Below the pieces are notes generated by a model. The model was given only the letters and a program-made list of their open reading frames with translations, had not been told where the DNA came from and made no database searches. Shown one piece after another: positions 8,163 through 17,945 of a stretch of 64,000 nucleotides of DNA (position 1 is its first letter; every line of letters begins with the position of its first letter). Made by a program: the position numbers and the translations under genes. Source of the DNA: Stutzerimonas decontaminans (GTDB lineage Bacteria > Pseudomonadota > Gammaproteobacteria > Pseudomonadales > Pseudomonadaceae); the NCBI RefSeq assembly GCF_000661915.1, contig NZ_CP007510.1:1-64000 (forward strand). The letters are read 5' to 3'.

Positions 8163-9068
8163 CCCCGCTGGCTGGCTGCCATGACTATCGCCTTGATCGA
8201 CGCGAACGCCTTCTACTGCTCGGCGCAGATCCTGTTCGAGCCGTGGCTGCGTGACTCTGCGGTGGTGGTCGCCAGCAACGGGGATGGATGTGTGGTCAGC
8301 CGTAATGACCCGGCCAAGGCGCTCGGCATAAAAATGGGCCAGCCGGTGTTCGAGCTGCGCGACCTCGAAGCCCGAAATCAGGTGAAGATTTTCTCCTCGA
8401 ACTACTCGCTCTACCAATCGCTCAGCAATCGCATGATGGCCATCCTGGAGGAGCATTCGCCTCGAATCTCCCCGTACTCAATCGACGAATGTTTTTCTTG
8501 GCTCGATGGTATTGCCGACCCGGAGGCTTGGGGCCGGCAGGCGCAGGCACAAGTGATGCAGCGCATTGGTCTGCCGGTAGGTGTTGGCATAGGCCCCACC
8601 AAGACCCTCGCCAAGCTTGCCAACTGGGCGGCGAAGAAATGGAAGGCCAAAACCGGGTGCGTGGTCCTGCTGACCGATCCCCTGCGGCAGGAAAAGCTGC
8701 TGCGCTATGCGCCGGTGGGCGAGGTTTGGGGGATTGGCCGGAGGCTGAGCGCGAGACTCGAAGCGGAACTGAGCATTAAGACAGCCTGGCAGCTGGCCAA
8801 TGCCGATCCGAAGCTGTTGCGCCGGTATTTCAGTGTCAACTGCGGATTTCGGAGCATCGTGACCGGCCGTTTCGGTTGATCGTGACCGGTCATTTCGCTA
8901 ACGCGTGACCGCTGATTTCGCTAACAACGTGACCGATTTTCCACCTGTTCCGAAACAGGCGGTCACGGCTTACCGAAATCGTCGGTCACGGTTTAGCGAA
9001 AACCTTCCCCCTGCGTTGCGCATGACCTGACGCGACCGTCACCCTCGCCCGATTTCGGGAGACGAGGG

Positions 9069-10754
9069 ATGGCGGCGCCGCGAGTAGCCATGCGAAACAT
9101 CAAAGAATGTCTGCGCCTCAAGCTTGAGGCCGGTTTGTCCCACGAGAAGATTGCCCGCGCCTTGCAGCTGTCCAAGGGCGTGGTCAGCAAGTACGTCACG
9201 GCGGCGCGCGTGGCCGGGCTGGACTGGCCGGCGCTGGTGGCGATGGATGAGGCCGCGTTGGCAGCCGCCTTGTTTGCGCCGATGCCACCGGGCAAGCCGC
9301 GCGGTGAGCGGGTACTGCCCGATGTGCTGAGTATCCATCGCGAGCTGCGGCGCAAGGGCGTGACCTTGCAGCTGCTGTGGGAGGAGTATCTCGCCGCGCA
9401 TGCGGGGCAGCCGACCTACCGCTACACCCAGTTCGTCGAGCACTACCGGCGTTACGCACAGACGCTCAAGCGTTCGATGCGCCAGCTGCACCGCGCGGGC
9501 GAGAAGCTGTTTATCGACTATGCCGGCCCGACGCTGCCGGTGGTCGATCCAGGCACCGGCGAAGTCCGCCGGGCGCACATCTTCGTCGCCGCCCTGGGCG
9601 CCTCGAATTACACCTATGCCTGCGCGACGCCGGGCGAAACCCAGGTGGACTGGCTGACTTCGCTGGGGCAGGCGCTTGCCTACTTCGGCGGCGTGCCGGA
9701 GATGGTGGTGCCGGACAATCCGCGCGCCCTGGTCGCCCAGCCGGATCGCTACGAGCCCGGCCTGAACCGGGCGACGCTGGAGTGCGCGCGGCATTACCAG
9801 ACGGTGATGCTGCCAGCCCGGCCACGCAAACCTCAGGACAAGGCCAAGGCCGAGGTGGCGGTGCAGGTGGTCGAGCGCTGGATCATGGCGCGGCTGCGCC
9901 ACCGGCAGTTCTTCAGCCTGCATGCGCTCAACCAGGCCATCGCCGAACTGCTGGAGGAGCTGAATCGACGCCCGTTCAAGCGCCTCGACGGCTGCCGGCG
10001 CGACTGGTTCGAGCGCCTGGATCGCCCAGCCCTACGCCCGCTGCCGGAGCATCCCTACGAGGTCGCCAGCTTCAAGCGCTGCAAGGTCAACATCGACTAC
10101 CACATCGAGGTCAATGGCAGCTTCTACAGCGTGCCCTCGGCCCTGGCCCGGCAGAGCGTCGAGGTGCGGCTGACGGCGCACACCCTGGAAGTGCTGCATG
10201 GCAACCGGCGGGTGGCCAGCCACCTGCTGCTGGGCCGTCGCGGCGCCTACAGCACGCAGCGCGAGCACATGCCCGCCGCGCACCAGGCGCATCGCGAATG
10301 GACGCCGCAACGCCTGCTCGACTGGGGCGAGCGGATCGGCCCCTACACGCGCCAACTGATCGATCACCAACTGACCCACAAGCCGCACCCGGAGATGGGC
10401 TACCGCGCCTGCCTCGGCCTGCTCTCGCTGGCCCGCCGCTATGGCAATGCCCGCCTGGAAGCCGCCGCCGAACGGGCCGTCCAGCTACGCGCTTTCACCG
10501 GGCGCAGCGTGCGCAACCTACTTCAGCAAGGCCTGGATCGACAGCCGCTGCCCAAGCGTGCGGCCGAAGCGAGCCTCCCCGAGCACCACGAAAACGTCCG
10601 TGGCGCCGACTACTACCAACCCCCGCAACAGGAGCTGTTCGATGATGCCGCAACACACCCTGAATCAACTGCACCAGCTACGCCTGGACGGCATGGCCCG
10701 CGCACTGGAGGAGCAATGGACGCTGCCGGCCAGCTACAGCCTGAGCTTCGATGA
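9069..10754 (+). CDS. istA: IS21-family transposase IstA
   Basis: 561 residues. An N-terminal helix-turn-helix ([20 protein letters not shown], about 25-45) is followed by the rve-type catalytic core with D in [10 protein letters not shown] in VVPDNPRAL and E in [11 protein letters not shown], then the C-terminal beta domain. All three acidic residues are present, so it is probably active. GGGAGACGAGGG stands before the ATG. It overlaps istB by 113 nt. Confidence 0.95.
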   Translation: MAAPRVAMRNIKECLRLKLEAGLSHEKIARALQLSKGVVSKYVTAARVAGLDWPALVAMDEAALAAALFAPMPPGKPRGERVLPDVLSIHRELRRKGVTLQLLWEEYLAAHAGQPTYRYTQFVEHYRRYAQTLKRSMRQLHRAGEKLFIDYAGPTLPVVDPGTGEVRRAHIFVAALGASNYTYACATPGETQVDWLTSLGQALAYFGGVPEMVVPDNPRALVAQPDRYEPGLNRATLECARHYQTVMLPARPRKPQDKAKAEVAVQVVERWIMARLRHRQFFSLHALNQAIAELLEELNRRPFKRLDGCRRDWFERLDRPALRPLPEHPYEVASFKRCKVNIDYHIEVNGSFYSVPSALARQSVEVRLTAHTLEVLHGNRRVASHLLLGRRGAYSTQREHMPAAHQAHREWTPQRLLDWGERIGPYTRQLIDHQLTHKPHPEMGYRACLGLLSLARRYGNARLEAAAERAVQLRAFTGRSVRNLLQQGLDRQPLPKRAAEASLPEHHENVRGADYYQPPQQELFDDAATHPESTAPATPGRHGPRTGGAMDAAGQLQPELR

Positions 10755-11391
10755 ACGCCTCGGCCTGTTGCTTGACCGTGAACTGGCCTGGCGTGACAAC
10801 CAGCGCCTGGTGCGGCTGCGCAAGAAAGCCAAGCTCAAGTACAGCAATGCCTGCCTAGAGGATCTCGATCGGCGTCCCGGCCGCGCCCTGGACGAGCGCC
10901 TGATCGCCGCTCTGGCCAACGGTGACTGGATCCGCCAGCAGCACAACCTGCTGTTGACCGGCCCGACCGGTGCCGGCAAGACCTGGCTGGCCTGTGCCTT
11001 GGGCAACCAAGCCTGCCGCCAGGGCTACAGCACCCTGTATCTGCGCACCCCGCGCCTGCTGGAGCAACTGCGCATCGCCCACGGCGACGGCAGCTTCGGC
11101 CGCACCCTGCAACAGCTGGCAAAGGTCGACGTCCTGGTTCTGGACGACTGGGCGCTAGCCCCGCTGGAGGAAGGGGCCCGGCATGACCTGCTGGAGGTGA
11201 TCGACGACCGCGCCGGCAACCGCTCCACCATCCTGACCAGTCAACTGCCCATCGAACACTGGCACGGCTGGATCAACGACCCGACCTTGGCCGATGCCAT
11301 CCTTGATCGCCTGGTGCACAACGCTTACCGATTGACGATGAAGGGCGAGTCACTGCGCCGGAAAAAAGCCGAGGAAGACACCGCATCGTGA
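10642..11391 (+). CDS. istB: IS21-family helper ATPase IstB
   Basis: 249 residues from ATG at 10642. Walker [12 protein letters not shown] near 107-117, Walker [12 protein letters not shown] near 165. IstB is the AAA+ protein that selects target DNA and activates IstA. The start lies inside the end of istA, as usual in this family. Confidence 0.95.
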   Translation: MMPQHTLNQLHQLRLDGMARALEEQWTLPASYSLSFDERLGLLLDRELAWRDNQRLVRLRKKAKLKYSNACLEDLDRRPGRALDERLIAALANGDWIRQQHNLLLTGPTGAGKTWLACALGNQACRQGYSTLYLRTPRLLEQLRIAHGDGSFGRTLQQLAKVDVLVLDDWALAPLEEGARHDLLEVIDDRAGNRSTILTSQLPIEHWHGWINDPTLADAILDRLVHNAYRLTMKGESLRRKKAEEDTAS

Positions 11392-12099
11392 CCGATGCGA
11401 TTACAATCTCAAAACCGCGCAACCGGGACGGAAGCACCGGTCACGTATTAGCGAAACGCTCGGTCACGTTCACCGAAATCCGCAGTCAACGTCGAGCGCA
11501 CCGCGCGCGAGCTGTGTGGCATCCCATGTTTCCCACTTGGCGCAGGCCCGGAGCGCAAGCAGCAGATCATCAGCTCACGAACATTCGGGGAGAAGATTTA
11601 CCGCTTGGAATCCCTGCGCAGCGCCGTCGCGCATTACACCTCGGTTGCTGCTGGCAAGCTGCGCGCCCAGGGGAGTTTGGCCAACTGCATTCAGGTCTTC
11701 GCCCAAAGCAGCGCCTTTGCCCCCGGCGAGCGCTTCAGCGGAACGCGGATCATGGCGCTGCCGTACCCGACCGATGACACACGCGATCTGGTTGCGGCAG
11801 CTCAGCAAGGGCTCAGCGCGATGTTTCGTGAAGGTGTGGCTTATGCCAAGGCCGGTGTGATCCTAAGTCAGTTCGTCGAGCGGGGTGCCATCACCGGCGA
11901 CCTCTTCGCACCGGCGCCGCGCAGCGGAAGCAAGGCAGTCATGCAGGTGATGGATGCGATCAATGCCAGACAGCGCAGGGGAGCTATTCGCCTCGGCAGC
12001 GATCATGAGGGCGGCGGATGGGTGATGCGGCAGAGGCTTCTGAGCCCGTCCTACACCACCTCCTGGCAGGGATTACCCCAAGCGCGCTGCTGAGGGCGC

Positions 12100-13002
12100 C
12101 TAGCCCTGCTCACCGTTCTTTGCTGGCTTCTTCTCAGCGCGAAGCTCCTTCAGCTCTTCCTTCAGCTCGCTCAAGCTGCCCCTGGCGGTTTCCAGTTCTC
12201 TGCTGGTGGACTCAAGCCGCGCCTGCACGGCCTGCAGAGTGATTTGGGCCTGGTGGGCATCGCCATTGGCACGGGCGGCTGCCTCCTGAGCTGCTGCCTG
12301 CTGCTGGCGTGCCTCACGCTCGCGCTCTTCTGCTGCCGACACACGCTGGATAGCGGCATCGAGCTTGGCGGCGGCGACTGCCGCTTGTTGCTCTGCCGAC
12401 TGCTTACCGGACAGTGCCTCGTCGAGCGCGGTGCGGAGCCGTTCCACTTCCCCTTCCAGGCGAGGCATGGATTCGAGCCGCAGTTCGGCGCGGGCCAGGG
12501 CGTGCTGCGCCGTCTCTGCCACTTCTCGCTCACGGTTTGCCCTGGTGTCGGCTGCCTCCACCTCTTCCTCGGCTTCACTGCGCACGCGCTCGATTTCCTC
12601 GCGGATCTCGCTGATGGTCCCTGCCTGCTGCTCGACCTTGGCGCGGGCTTCGTCCAGGGCGCGGAGGGTCGTGGCCAGCTGCTCGGCCAGCTCGCTGTTT
12701 TCCTGCTGGCACAGTGTCAGGGTGTCCTCGGCCTCGTTTGCGCGCTCATCGGCGCGAACAGCGGCTTCGCCGGCTGCTGCGCGGACTTGCTCGGCAATGA
12801 GCTGGACGATGCGAGGGTCCAGCTGGATCTCCGGCGCCGCCACTGAAGGCTTGCGTGCACGCCAGCTGGCGAGCAGTGGGGTGATCTGGTTTGGGGAGCC
12901 TCCACCAAGGTAATCGCGCACGGAGCGCACGGAGACGCGGCTGCCTGAGGCCTCAAGAGCATCTGCTGCAGCGAAAACCCTATCCGGTGTGATGTTGGCC
13001 AT
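12100..13002 (-). CDS. kfrA: KfrA-like plasmid DNA-binding protein
   Basis: 300 residues from ATG at 13002, chosen because GGAG lies 6 nt upstream; the frame continues to 13041 through operator repeats. The N-terminal 60 residues contain the KfrA helix-turn-helix (VRDYLGGGSPNQITPLL). The rest is a very long Glu/Ala/Arg coiled coil, ending in a Lys-rich tail. KfrA of IncP and related plasmids binds its own promoter and forms filaments that help stable inheritance. A regular TAAC repeat array lies directly upstream. Confidence 0.85.
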   Translation of the reverse strand: MANITPDRVFAAADALEASGSRVSVRSVRDYLGGGSPNQITPLLASWRARKPSVAAPEIQLDPRIVQLIAEQVRAAAGEAAVRADERANEAEDTLTLCQQENSELAEQLATTLRALDEARAKVEQQAGTISEIREEIERVRSEAEEEVEAADTRANREREVAETAQHALARAELRLESMPRLEGEVERLRTALDEALSGKQSAEQQAAVAAAKLDAAIQRVSAAEEREREARQQQAAAQEAAARANGDAHQAQITLQAVQARLESTSRELETARGSLSELKEELKELRAEKKPAKNGEQG

Positions 13003-13013
13003 GGTGTGCTCCG

Positions 13014-13056
13014 TAACGTAATAACAGATAACGAATAACATAATAACACATAACGT
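13014..13056. repeat. TAAC repeat array, probable KfrA operator
   Basis: Six copies of TAAC[G/A] start at 13014, 13022, 13029, 13036, 13044 and 13051, with alternating steps of 8 and 7 bp. The array lies 12 bp upstream of the kfrA start, over its presumed promoter. Autoregulation by KfrA is known in other plasmids; that this array is its site here is inference. Confidence 0.65.
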
Positions 13057-13116
13057 TATTTATAGTGTGATTATTGGAGCCGATAAAACACCGCCGTGCT
13101 GCTGCAGGGTTGCTGA

Positions 13117-13347
13117 TCAAGCCTTTGCTGCTCGCGCACTTATCGCTGACGCGTAAGCCGGGTCGGCGTGGGCGAGCCCAGCGCTCAGGTGGCGCCGCAG
13201 ATCTCGCGAATTGCCAATACCGCCCATAAAGGTGCCCGGCGCACCGGGGCCAGCCGTGGGCAGCGCATCAGCAAAATGGGGGTGCCGGGGCTCTTCGGCC
13301 AGCCGGGCTTGGGTTTCCCAGAAGCAGTGTTCTCCTGATGTCAGCAC
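13117..13347 (-). CDS. Possible hypothetical protein (76 aa)
   Basis: Open frame with a coding-like C-terminal half, but the N-terminal part overlaps the promoter of the helicase gene on the other strand and no good ribosome site is seen. An internal Met (near residue 41) would give a shorter product. Not recognised; it may be spurious. Confidence 0.3.
   Translation of the reverse strand: MLTSGEHCFWETQARLAEEPRHPHFADALPTAGPGAPGTFMGGIGNSRDLRRHLSAGLAHADPAYASAISARAAKA
13309..13336 (+). promoter_or_regulatory. TTGGGT-N16-TCTCCT promoter-like element
   Basis: CTTGGGTTT with TCTCCT after the 16-bp spacer, 25 bp before the helicase start. The second box lacks the usual A at its second position. Confidence 0.5.
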
Positions 13348-13361
13348 TTCAGGGAGGCACC

Positions 13362-14330
13362 ATGCAGCTCAGGGCTTACCAAAACGATCAGGTTTCAGAT
13401 TTGCGTGAGGGAATTCGCCAACAATTCCTCGTGCAGATGCTCATGAGCCCTACCGGCTCGGGCAAGACCGAGGTCGCGAAATACGTCATCGCCAACGCGG
13501 CGGCAAAGCAGAACAAGGTCTGGTTCATAGTCGATAGCGTCAAACTGCTTGATCAGACGCTGGCGCGCTTCCACGCCGATGGCATATATGCCGGCGCAAT
13601 TCAGTCGAATCACCCGTGCACCGACTACTCGAAAGTGGTTCAGGTGGCGACGGTTCAGTCACTCGGGCCGCGCCTGGACTGGTTGCTGCGAACTCAGCCG
13701 CCCAAGCTGGTAGTGATCGATGAGGCGCACGTCCTGTTCAAGGCGCATCAGGATCTGATCCAGTGGTGCCGCAAGAACAAGGTGCCGGTGATCGGATTGA
13801 GCGCGACGCCGTTCAAGCGGGGGCTCGGCAAAATCTATGACCGTCTGGTCAACCGCATCAGCACTAAGCAGCTGACAGAACAAGGCTTCCTTGTACCAGC
13901 CGAGTGTTACGCCCCGCATGTGCCTGACCTGAAAGGTGTAGGAACATCGACTGGCGGTGACTGGGCTGAAGATGAGCTAGCCCGCGTCATGGGCGGCGCC
14001 GATATCCTCGGGGATGTCGTAAGCCACTGGAAGCAGCTGGGCGAGAACCGGCAAACACTGGTCTTTGCCTGCAATGTCCATCACGCCAAGCAACTTGCCG
14101 AGTCGTTCTTCAATGCGGGCGTAATGGCCGCGCACATCGACGGATACATGCACTCTGACGAATCCGACGAGATTATTCGGCTCTACAAGTCTGGCAAGAT
14201 TAAGGTGCTGGTTTCAGTCGGGATGCTAGCCAAAGGGTTCGACGACCCCCTCACAGGTAGTTACCTCGCTAGAGTCCAAAGCCAGAACAAACCATGGCAA
14301 CCCAATGATTTTTATCATTTTTTTCTATGA
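13362..14330 (+). pseudogene. Superfamily 2 helicase (RadD/SSL2-like), C-terminus lost
   Basis: The start at 13362 has AGGGAGG before it. Motif I SPTGSGKT (29-36), motif II VVIDEAHVL, motif III GLSATPF and the beginning of the second RecA domain with SVGMLAKGFDDP (motif V) are present. After about 14256 the sequence no longer resembles a helicase, and motif VI with its arginine finger is missing. The break marks the left border of the foreign 14.3-25.5 kb patchwork. Probably inactive. Confidence 0.8.
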
Positions 14331-14538
14331 CTAATTTTAGGAGTCACTCTGCAGGCGAGTCCTAGATCTATGAGTCGCCCTTGGTTTCGTAGACACATTG
14401 ACAGGGCTACTACCGGCCCAATAGCAGTCCTTCAATGAGCGGTGCTCGAGTTGCCGCGCGTTTTTTCAAGGGCAAATGGAGACTCCTTCCGTCGAGACGC
14501 AGGGACCTCCATATGAAAATCGACGCTGAACGCCGATA
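14331..14538. other. Gene-free junction segment
   Basis: No coding frame or recognised repeat was found between the helicase break and the arsO remnant. It includes an inverted pair GAGTC/GACTC-like stretch at about 14341-14385 and a CCAT-ATG region, without clear function. Confidence 0.4.
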
Positions 14539-15103
14539 GATGTCGTCATTATCGGTGGTAGGCAAGCCGCTTTAGCCACCGCATATTTTCCTGCGTCGTA
14601 CTGGTTTGTTATTCGTGATGCTCGATGCCGATGATGGCCCCCGGCGGCGCCTAGCGTCACGGCTGGAACTCCTTGCGACTATTATCCCCAGCGAACTGGA
14701 GTTCAATTCCCGGCTGAATGATGCCTCCGGTTGAGGATGGCTACCCCACGCGCGATCACGTCGTCGATTACCTCGCGCGCTATGAAGATCGCTACCAGCT
14801 TGCGGTCCAGCGCCCCGTGCGGGTCAACTCGGTGGAACGCATCCCGGGGGCGCTGCGCGTTCGTGCCGAGCATGAGCATTGGGCGCCAGGGCGGTGGTAA
14901 GCGCCACCGGTACCTGGAGCCATCCACATATCCCCCACTATCCCGGCAGCGAGATCTACGGCGCCAGCAGTTGCACTCGGCCCACTATGTCGAGGCGCAG
15001 CCGCTCGCAGGTAAACGCGCGCTGGTGGTAGGCGGTGGCAACTCCGGGGCGCAGAACTAGCAGAGGGTTCTAAAGTGGCCGATGCCACCTGGGTGACGCC
15101 CAT
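14539..15103 (+). pseudogene. arsO: arsO-like flavin monooxygenase, decayed
   Basis: Pieces in different frames match an ArsO-type NAD(P)/FAD monooxygenase. DVVIIGGRQAALATAYF is the nucleotide-binding start, then RHGWNSLRL, PPVEDGYPTRDHVVDYLARY, SAHYVEAQPLAGKR, VVGGGNSGAQ and SKVADATWVT. In-frame stops at 14652 (TAG) and 14715 (TGA) stand where Trp is expected, there are frameshifts, and the 3' half is gone. Such genes lie in arsenic resistance clusters, so this is a relic of an ars region. Confidence 0.7.
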
Positions 15104-15311
15104 CAGCAATGGCCGCATTGACCTGCTTGGAGAAAGCGCGCATTTCGCACATCACCCGATCCGACTCCACTGCATCTAAATTAGATTCAGCACAGGCCGG
15201 ACAGAACTCGCCAGTTACAGCAGTGATGACGGTGGTTGCACCCTTGTAGGTATAAGGCAGGTCGTGGGTGTCGTGGATCAATTCCGCTACGCCGCAAACA
15301 GGACATTTCAT
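15057..15311 (-). pseudogene. mqsA: MqsA/YgiT-type antitoxin, truncated
   Basis: The N-terminal zinc domain is clear: CPVC at residues 3-6 and CPAC near 36-39, with THDLPYTYKG between. Native sequence continues to about KQVNAAIADG and then runs into the arsO relic on the other strand, so the C-terminal helix-turn-helix is missing. Start at 15311 rather than 15317, because AGGAG is 8 nt away. No mqsR toxin gene is next to it. Confidence 0.65.
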
Positions 15312-15347
15312 GTTCATAGCTCCTTGAAGGACACGATCAGCATGCCG

Positions 15348-15506
15348 TCAAAGATCGCCAGCGTAAGAATGCTTGCCTGGCGCCTGATGGCACTGAGCAA
15401 CCTTTTTGTCCAAATGCCTTGCGACAACATAGCCTACGAAGCCCGCCACACTCAAGGCTACGAGTACGCCCCCTAATGCGATCATCAGCATGCTTGCCTG
15501 GTTCAT
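15348..15506 (-). CDS. Small single-span membrane protein (52 aa)
   Basis: From ATG at 15506, with GGAG 6 nt upstream. One membrane segment (SMLMIALGGVLVALSVAG and following) and a basic, Cys- and His-containing tail. Not recognised. It lies upstream of the mqsA remnant in the same direction. Confidence 0.45.
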   Translation of the reverse strand: MNQASMLMIALGGVLVALSVAGFVGYVVARHLDKKVAQCHQAPGKHSYAGDL

Positions 15507-15565
15507 CTGATTCTCCGTTCGCTGTGCCAGATATGACAATACCATCAGCTTGGCCTGCGCCTCAT

Positions 15566-15701
15566 CGACTACACATAGCGGCATGATATCAACGGTCCGG
15601 GTCTGAGCGTGTTTGCCCGGCTCTTAACGACTACAAATTGCGGCAGCGTATCAGCGGTCCGCATGTGGTCGTGCTTGCGCCGGCTCTTAACAACTACAAT
15701 G
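15566..15701 (+). repeat. Tandem imperfect 62/63-bp repeat
   Basis: Two copies (15566-15627, 15628-15690) share CGACTACA-, GCGGCA-, TATCA-CGGTCCG and a CCGGCTCTTAA end, and a third starts at 15691 (CAACTACAAT). The function is unknown. The repeat belongs to none of the transposons recognised here. Confidence 0.6.
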
Positions 15702-15976
15702 AATGCTCATGCTACTACCCGCCAAAAGTGTAAGCGATGGAACTGGTTGCGCCTAACTCCGCTGATTGAAACGATGGCTGCAGGTTCGATCGCAGATCCG
15801 CAACCTGAACCTCAAGTGAAGCCAGTCATGCGCTCTAAGTCATTTGATTTTGTTCTATCCAAAAGCGCTGGTTCCACTGGGCGATAGTCAAAGAGTGCTT
15901 CTGGCCAGAAAGGGGCCGACCCCGGCATTGGTGAGCCGGTCAGAAGCTGGGAATTACCAGCCGGCTGTAATTGGCC

Positions 15977-17632
15977 CAGAGTGTGTAAAAACACTTTCTT
16001 ATCGTGTGTGCCTCAGCCCATTGCTCTTGGGCGTGGTGATTTCCCGATTACTTACCACGATCAGCGCTGGTAACGCCTCAGAGCGCGTATGAAGCGCTGC
16101 GGCACCTCCTGGAGCAGCAAAAAAAGGGGCTTTTACGCCGTCATCGCCTTCAACAAGCCTTCGGTGCCGATGATTTTCATCACCCGCTTCAAGTTATAGG
16201 CGAGCACATTCAAGCTCATTTCTGCACTCACCCCGTTCAGTTTTCGAGTCAGGAAGTGCATTGCCCCCATCCATTGTTTGAGCGTCCCGAAGGGATGCTC
16301 AACAGTCCGCTTTCGAACCCGCATCATCTCCGGTGCTTGGTTCAGCCGGCGTTGCATTTCCTCCAGCACAGCTTCATGTTCCCAGCGCCGTACTCGACGA
16401 TTTGTGCTTGGCGTGCACTGGGTTTTCAGCGTGCAGCTCTGGCACTTTGAACTCCAGTAGCAGTGCATATTCATGCCTTTCTCAACGCTGGAGAATCGCC
16501 AGATCAGTGCCTCTCCCGCCGGACAGGTGTATTCGTTTTTCGTCGGGTCATACACGAAGGCATCTTTGTTGAATCGGCCATCAGCCTTGGCGCTTGAAGT
16601 CATTGGCTTAGGCACGTAGGCCATGATGTTTGCGTCGTGACAGGCAAGGATTTCTTCACCCTTGAAGTAGCCTCGGTCAGCCACCACGGACAGCGTTTCT
16701 TCGCCGATGGCTTCACGAGCCTGCTTCGCCATTGAACTGAGTTGGTCACGGTCGGAACCGCTGTTGGTGACCTCGTGAGCAACTATTAAATGGTGCTGCG
16801 TATCGACAGCCGTCTGCACGTTGTAGCCGACGATACCGCTGCCGCGCGTCATCATCGAACGGGCATCCGGGTCGGTCAGCGAAACCTGTTTGTCAGGGGA
16901 ATTGTTGAGCTGAGTTTCGATCCCCTGAAGCTCTTTCATCTGCGCTTTGAGCTTGGCGATTTTATCTTCCAGGCTGGCCGTGTCTGGCGCGGAGGCGCTA
17001 GGAATCTGTCGATCAGCCGCATCGAGCGCAGCCAAATAACGGCTGATGCTCGCCTCGATTTCTTCCATGCGCCGCTTCAGTTTGGCGCTAGTGAAATTGC
17101 GGTCACGGTTGTTCACTGCCTTGAATTTGCTGCCGTCGATGGCAACCAAGTTTTCGCCAAACAACCCCAACTGCTGGCAGAGCAAAACGAACTGTCGGCA
17201 GGCGCCGCGAATGGCCTTGCTGTTGTCTTTTCGGAAGTTGGCGATGGTCTTGAAGTCGGGCATCAAACGCCCGGTTAGCCACATGAGTTCGACGTTGCGC
17301 TGGGCTTCTCGCTCAAGACGTCGGCTCGATTGAATGCGGTTTAGGTAACCGTAGATGTAGATCTTCAGCAGGATCGCCGGGTGGTAGGCAGGTCTGCCGG
17401 TTTCGGCTGGAATGACGCCATCAAAACCTAGCTTGGCCAAATCGAGTTCATCGACGAAAACGTCAACCACCCGAACCGGATTGGTATCGCTGACGTAATC
17501 GTCGAGGCTTTCGGGAAGTAAGGTGCTTTGGCCTCGATGTTCACCTTGGATAAACCGTTTCATGGGCGCCCCTTGCGGTGAGATTCTCCGAAATCATAGC
17601 AAAGGTTTACCGGGGCGTTTTTACACACTCTG
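15977..17632 (-). mobile_element. IS1182-family insertion sequence, complete
   Basis: 1656 bp with ends CAGAGTGTGTAAAAAC and its complement GTTTTTACACACTCTG. The palindromic GGCC flanks both ends (15973-15976 and 17633-17636) as a likely 4-bp target duplication. Confidence 0.85.
16133..17563 (-). CDS. IS1182-family transposase
   Basis: 476 residues with the N-terminal DUF772-type domain (GRPAYHPAILLKIYIYGY), the catalytic D in LVAIDGSKFKAV, D in SVVADRGYF and an E in the C-terminal RTVEHPFGTLK motif. A Cys-rich insertion (CYWSSKCQSCTLKTQC) is typical of the family. It appears intact. Confidence 0.93.
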   Translation of the reverse strand: MKRFIQGEHRGQSTLLPESLDDYVSDTNPVRVVDVFVDELDLAKLGFDGVIPAETGRPAYHPAILLKIYIYGYLNRIQSSRRLEREAQRNVELMWLTGRLMPDFKTIANFRKDNSKAIRGACRQFVLLCQQLGLFGENLVAIDGSKFKAVNNRDRNFTSAKLKRRMEEIEASISRYLAALDAADRQIPSASAPDTASLEDKIAKLKAQMKELQGIETQLNNSPDKQVSLTDPDARSMMTRGSGIVGYNVQTAVDTQHHLIVAHEVTNSGSDRDQLSSMAKQAREAIGEETLSVVADRGYFKGEEILACHDANIMAYVPKPMTSSAKADGRFNKDAFVYDPTKNEYTCPAGEALIWRFSSVEKGMNMHCYWSSKCQSCTLKTQCTPSTNRRVRRWEHEAVLEEMQRRLNQAPEMMRVRKRTVEHPFGTLKQWMGAMHFLTRKLNGVSAEMSLNVLAYNLKRVMKIIGTEGLLKAMTA

Positions 17633-17636
17633 GGCC

Positions 17637-17945
17637 GGATAGCGCCCTTCCACCGCCGGCACCATGCGGCAGGCATTTTTCTGAGTTCGGATCTCATTGA
17701 TGTGCTGCCAATTGCGACTGGACGATATTCCGTAGTCCATCAGGTTACCGCCTCTAAGTTGTAGACGAGCTCACCAGCAGTTTGCGGCGGTGCGACAGGT
17801 CACGAATGATCAGTAATTGCGGGGGAACAACACAGAGGGCAGCGCGCAGACGAAATCGCTGCGACACAACGTACTAGGTATAAGGGACAATTGCGGCAAG
17901 GTGATTACCACGTTGCGACTCCGTCCGGCGCAGAAGCCCCAGATA
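17637..17945. other. Segment without an intact gene
   Basis: Apart from the first 36 codons of the interrupted small ORF (17633-17740, minus strand), no coding sequence or known repeat was identified here. Confidence 0.4.

Larger units (their letters stand above)
8841..11484 (+). mobile_element. IS21-family insertion sequence, complete
   Basis: 2644 bp bounded by TGCGGATTTCGG and CCGAAATCCGCA inverted ends, with the 6-bp duplication GTCAAC on each side (8835-8840 and 11485-11490). Several GTGACCG-N-TTTCGCTAAC repeats lie inside each end (8865-9000 and 11430-11475), the multiple TnpA binding sites typical of IS21. It carries istA and istB in the same direction as the umuC gene it splits. Confidence 0.95.
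8181..12093 (+). pseudogene. umuC: umuC-like Y-family polymerase, split by IS21-family element
   Basis: The 5' part (8181-8840) encodes 220 residues with catalytic D7 and D102-E103 (SIDECF). The 3' part (11491-12093) encodes a further 200 residues, including the UmuC C-terminal region. Removing the IS and one copy of the GTCAAC target duplication restores a single frame of 420 residues, the normal UmuC length, with no other damage visible. The insertion thus looks recent. As it stands the first fragment ends in IS sequence after 12 foreign codons and lacks the little finger and clamp-binding parts, so it is probably inactive. Confidence 0.92.
15940..17740 (-). pseudogene. Small ORF interrupted by the IS1182-family element
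   Basis: Joining the flanks without one GGCC duplication gives an open frame of 46 codons from ATG at 17740 to TGA at 15940. It reads through the junction as GRYPA-NYSRLVIPSF. The product is not recognised and may itself be the remnant of a longer gene. Confidence 0.4.

Noticed and set aside
11388..11860. Plus-strand frames starting in the IS21 end
   Set aside because: They are other frames over the 3' half of umuC and the IS terminus.
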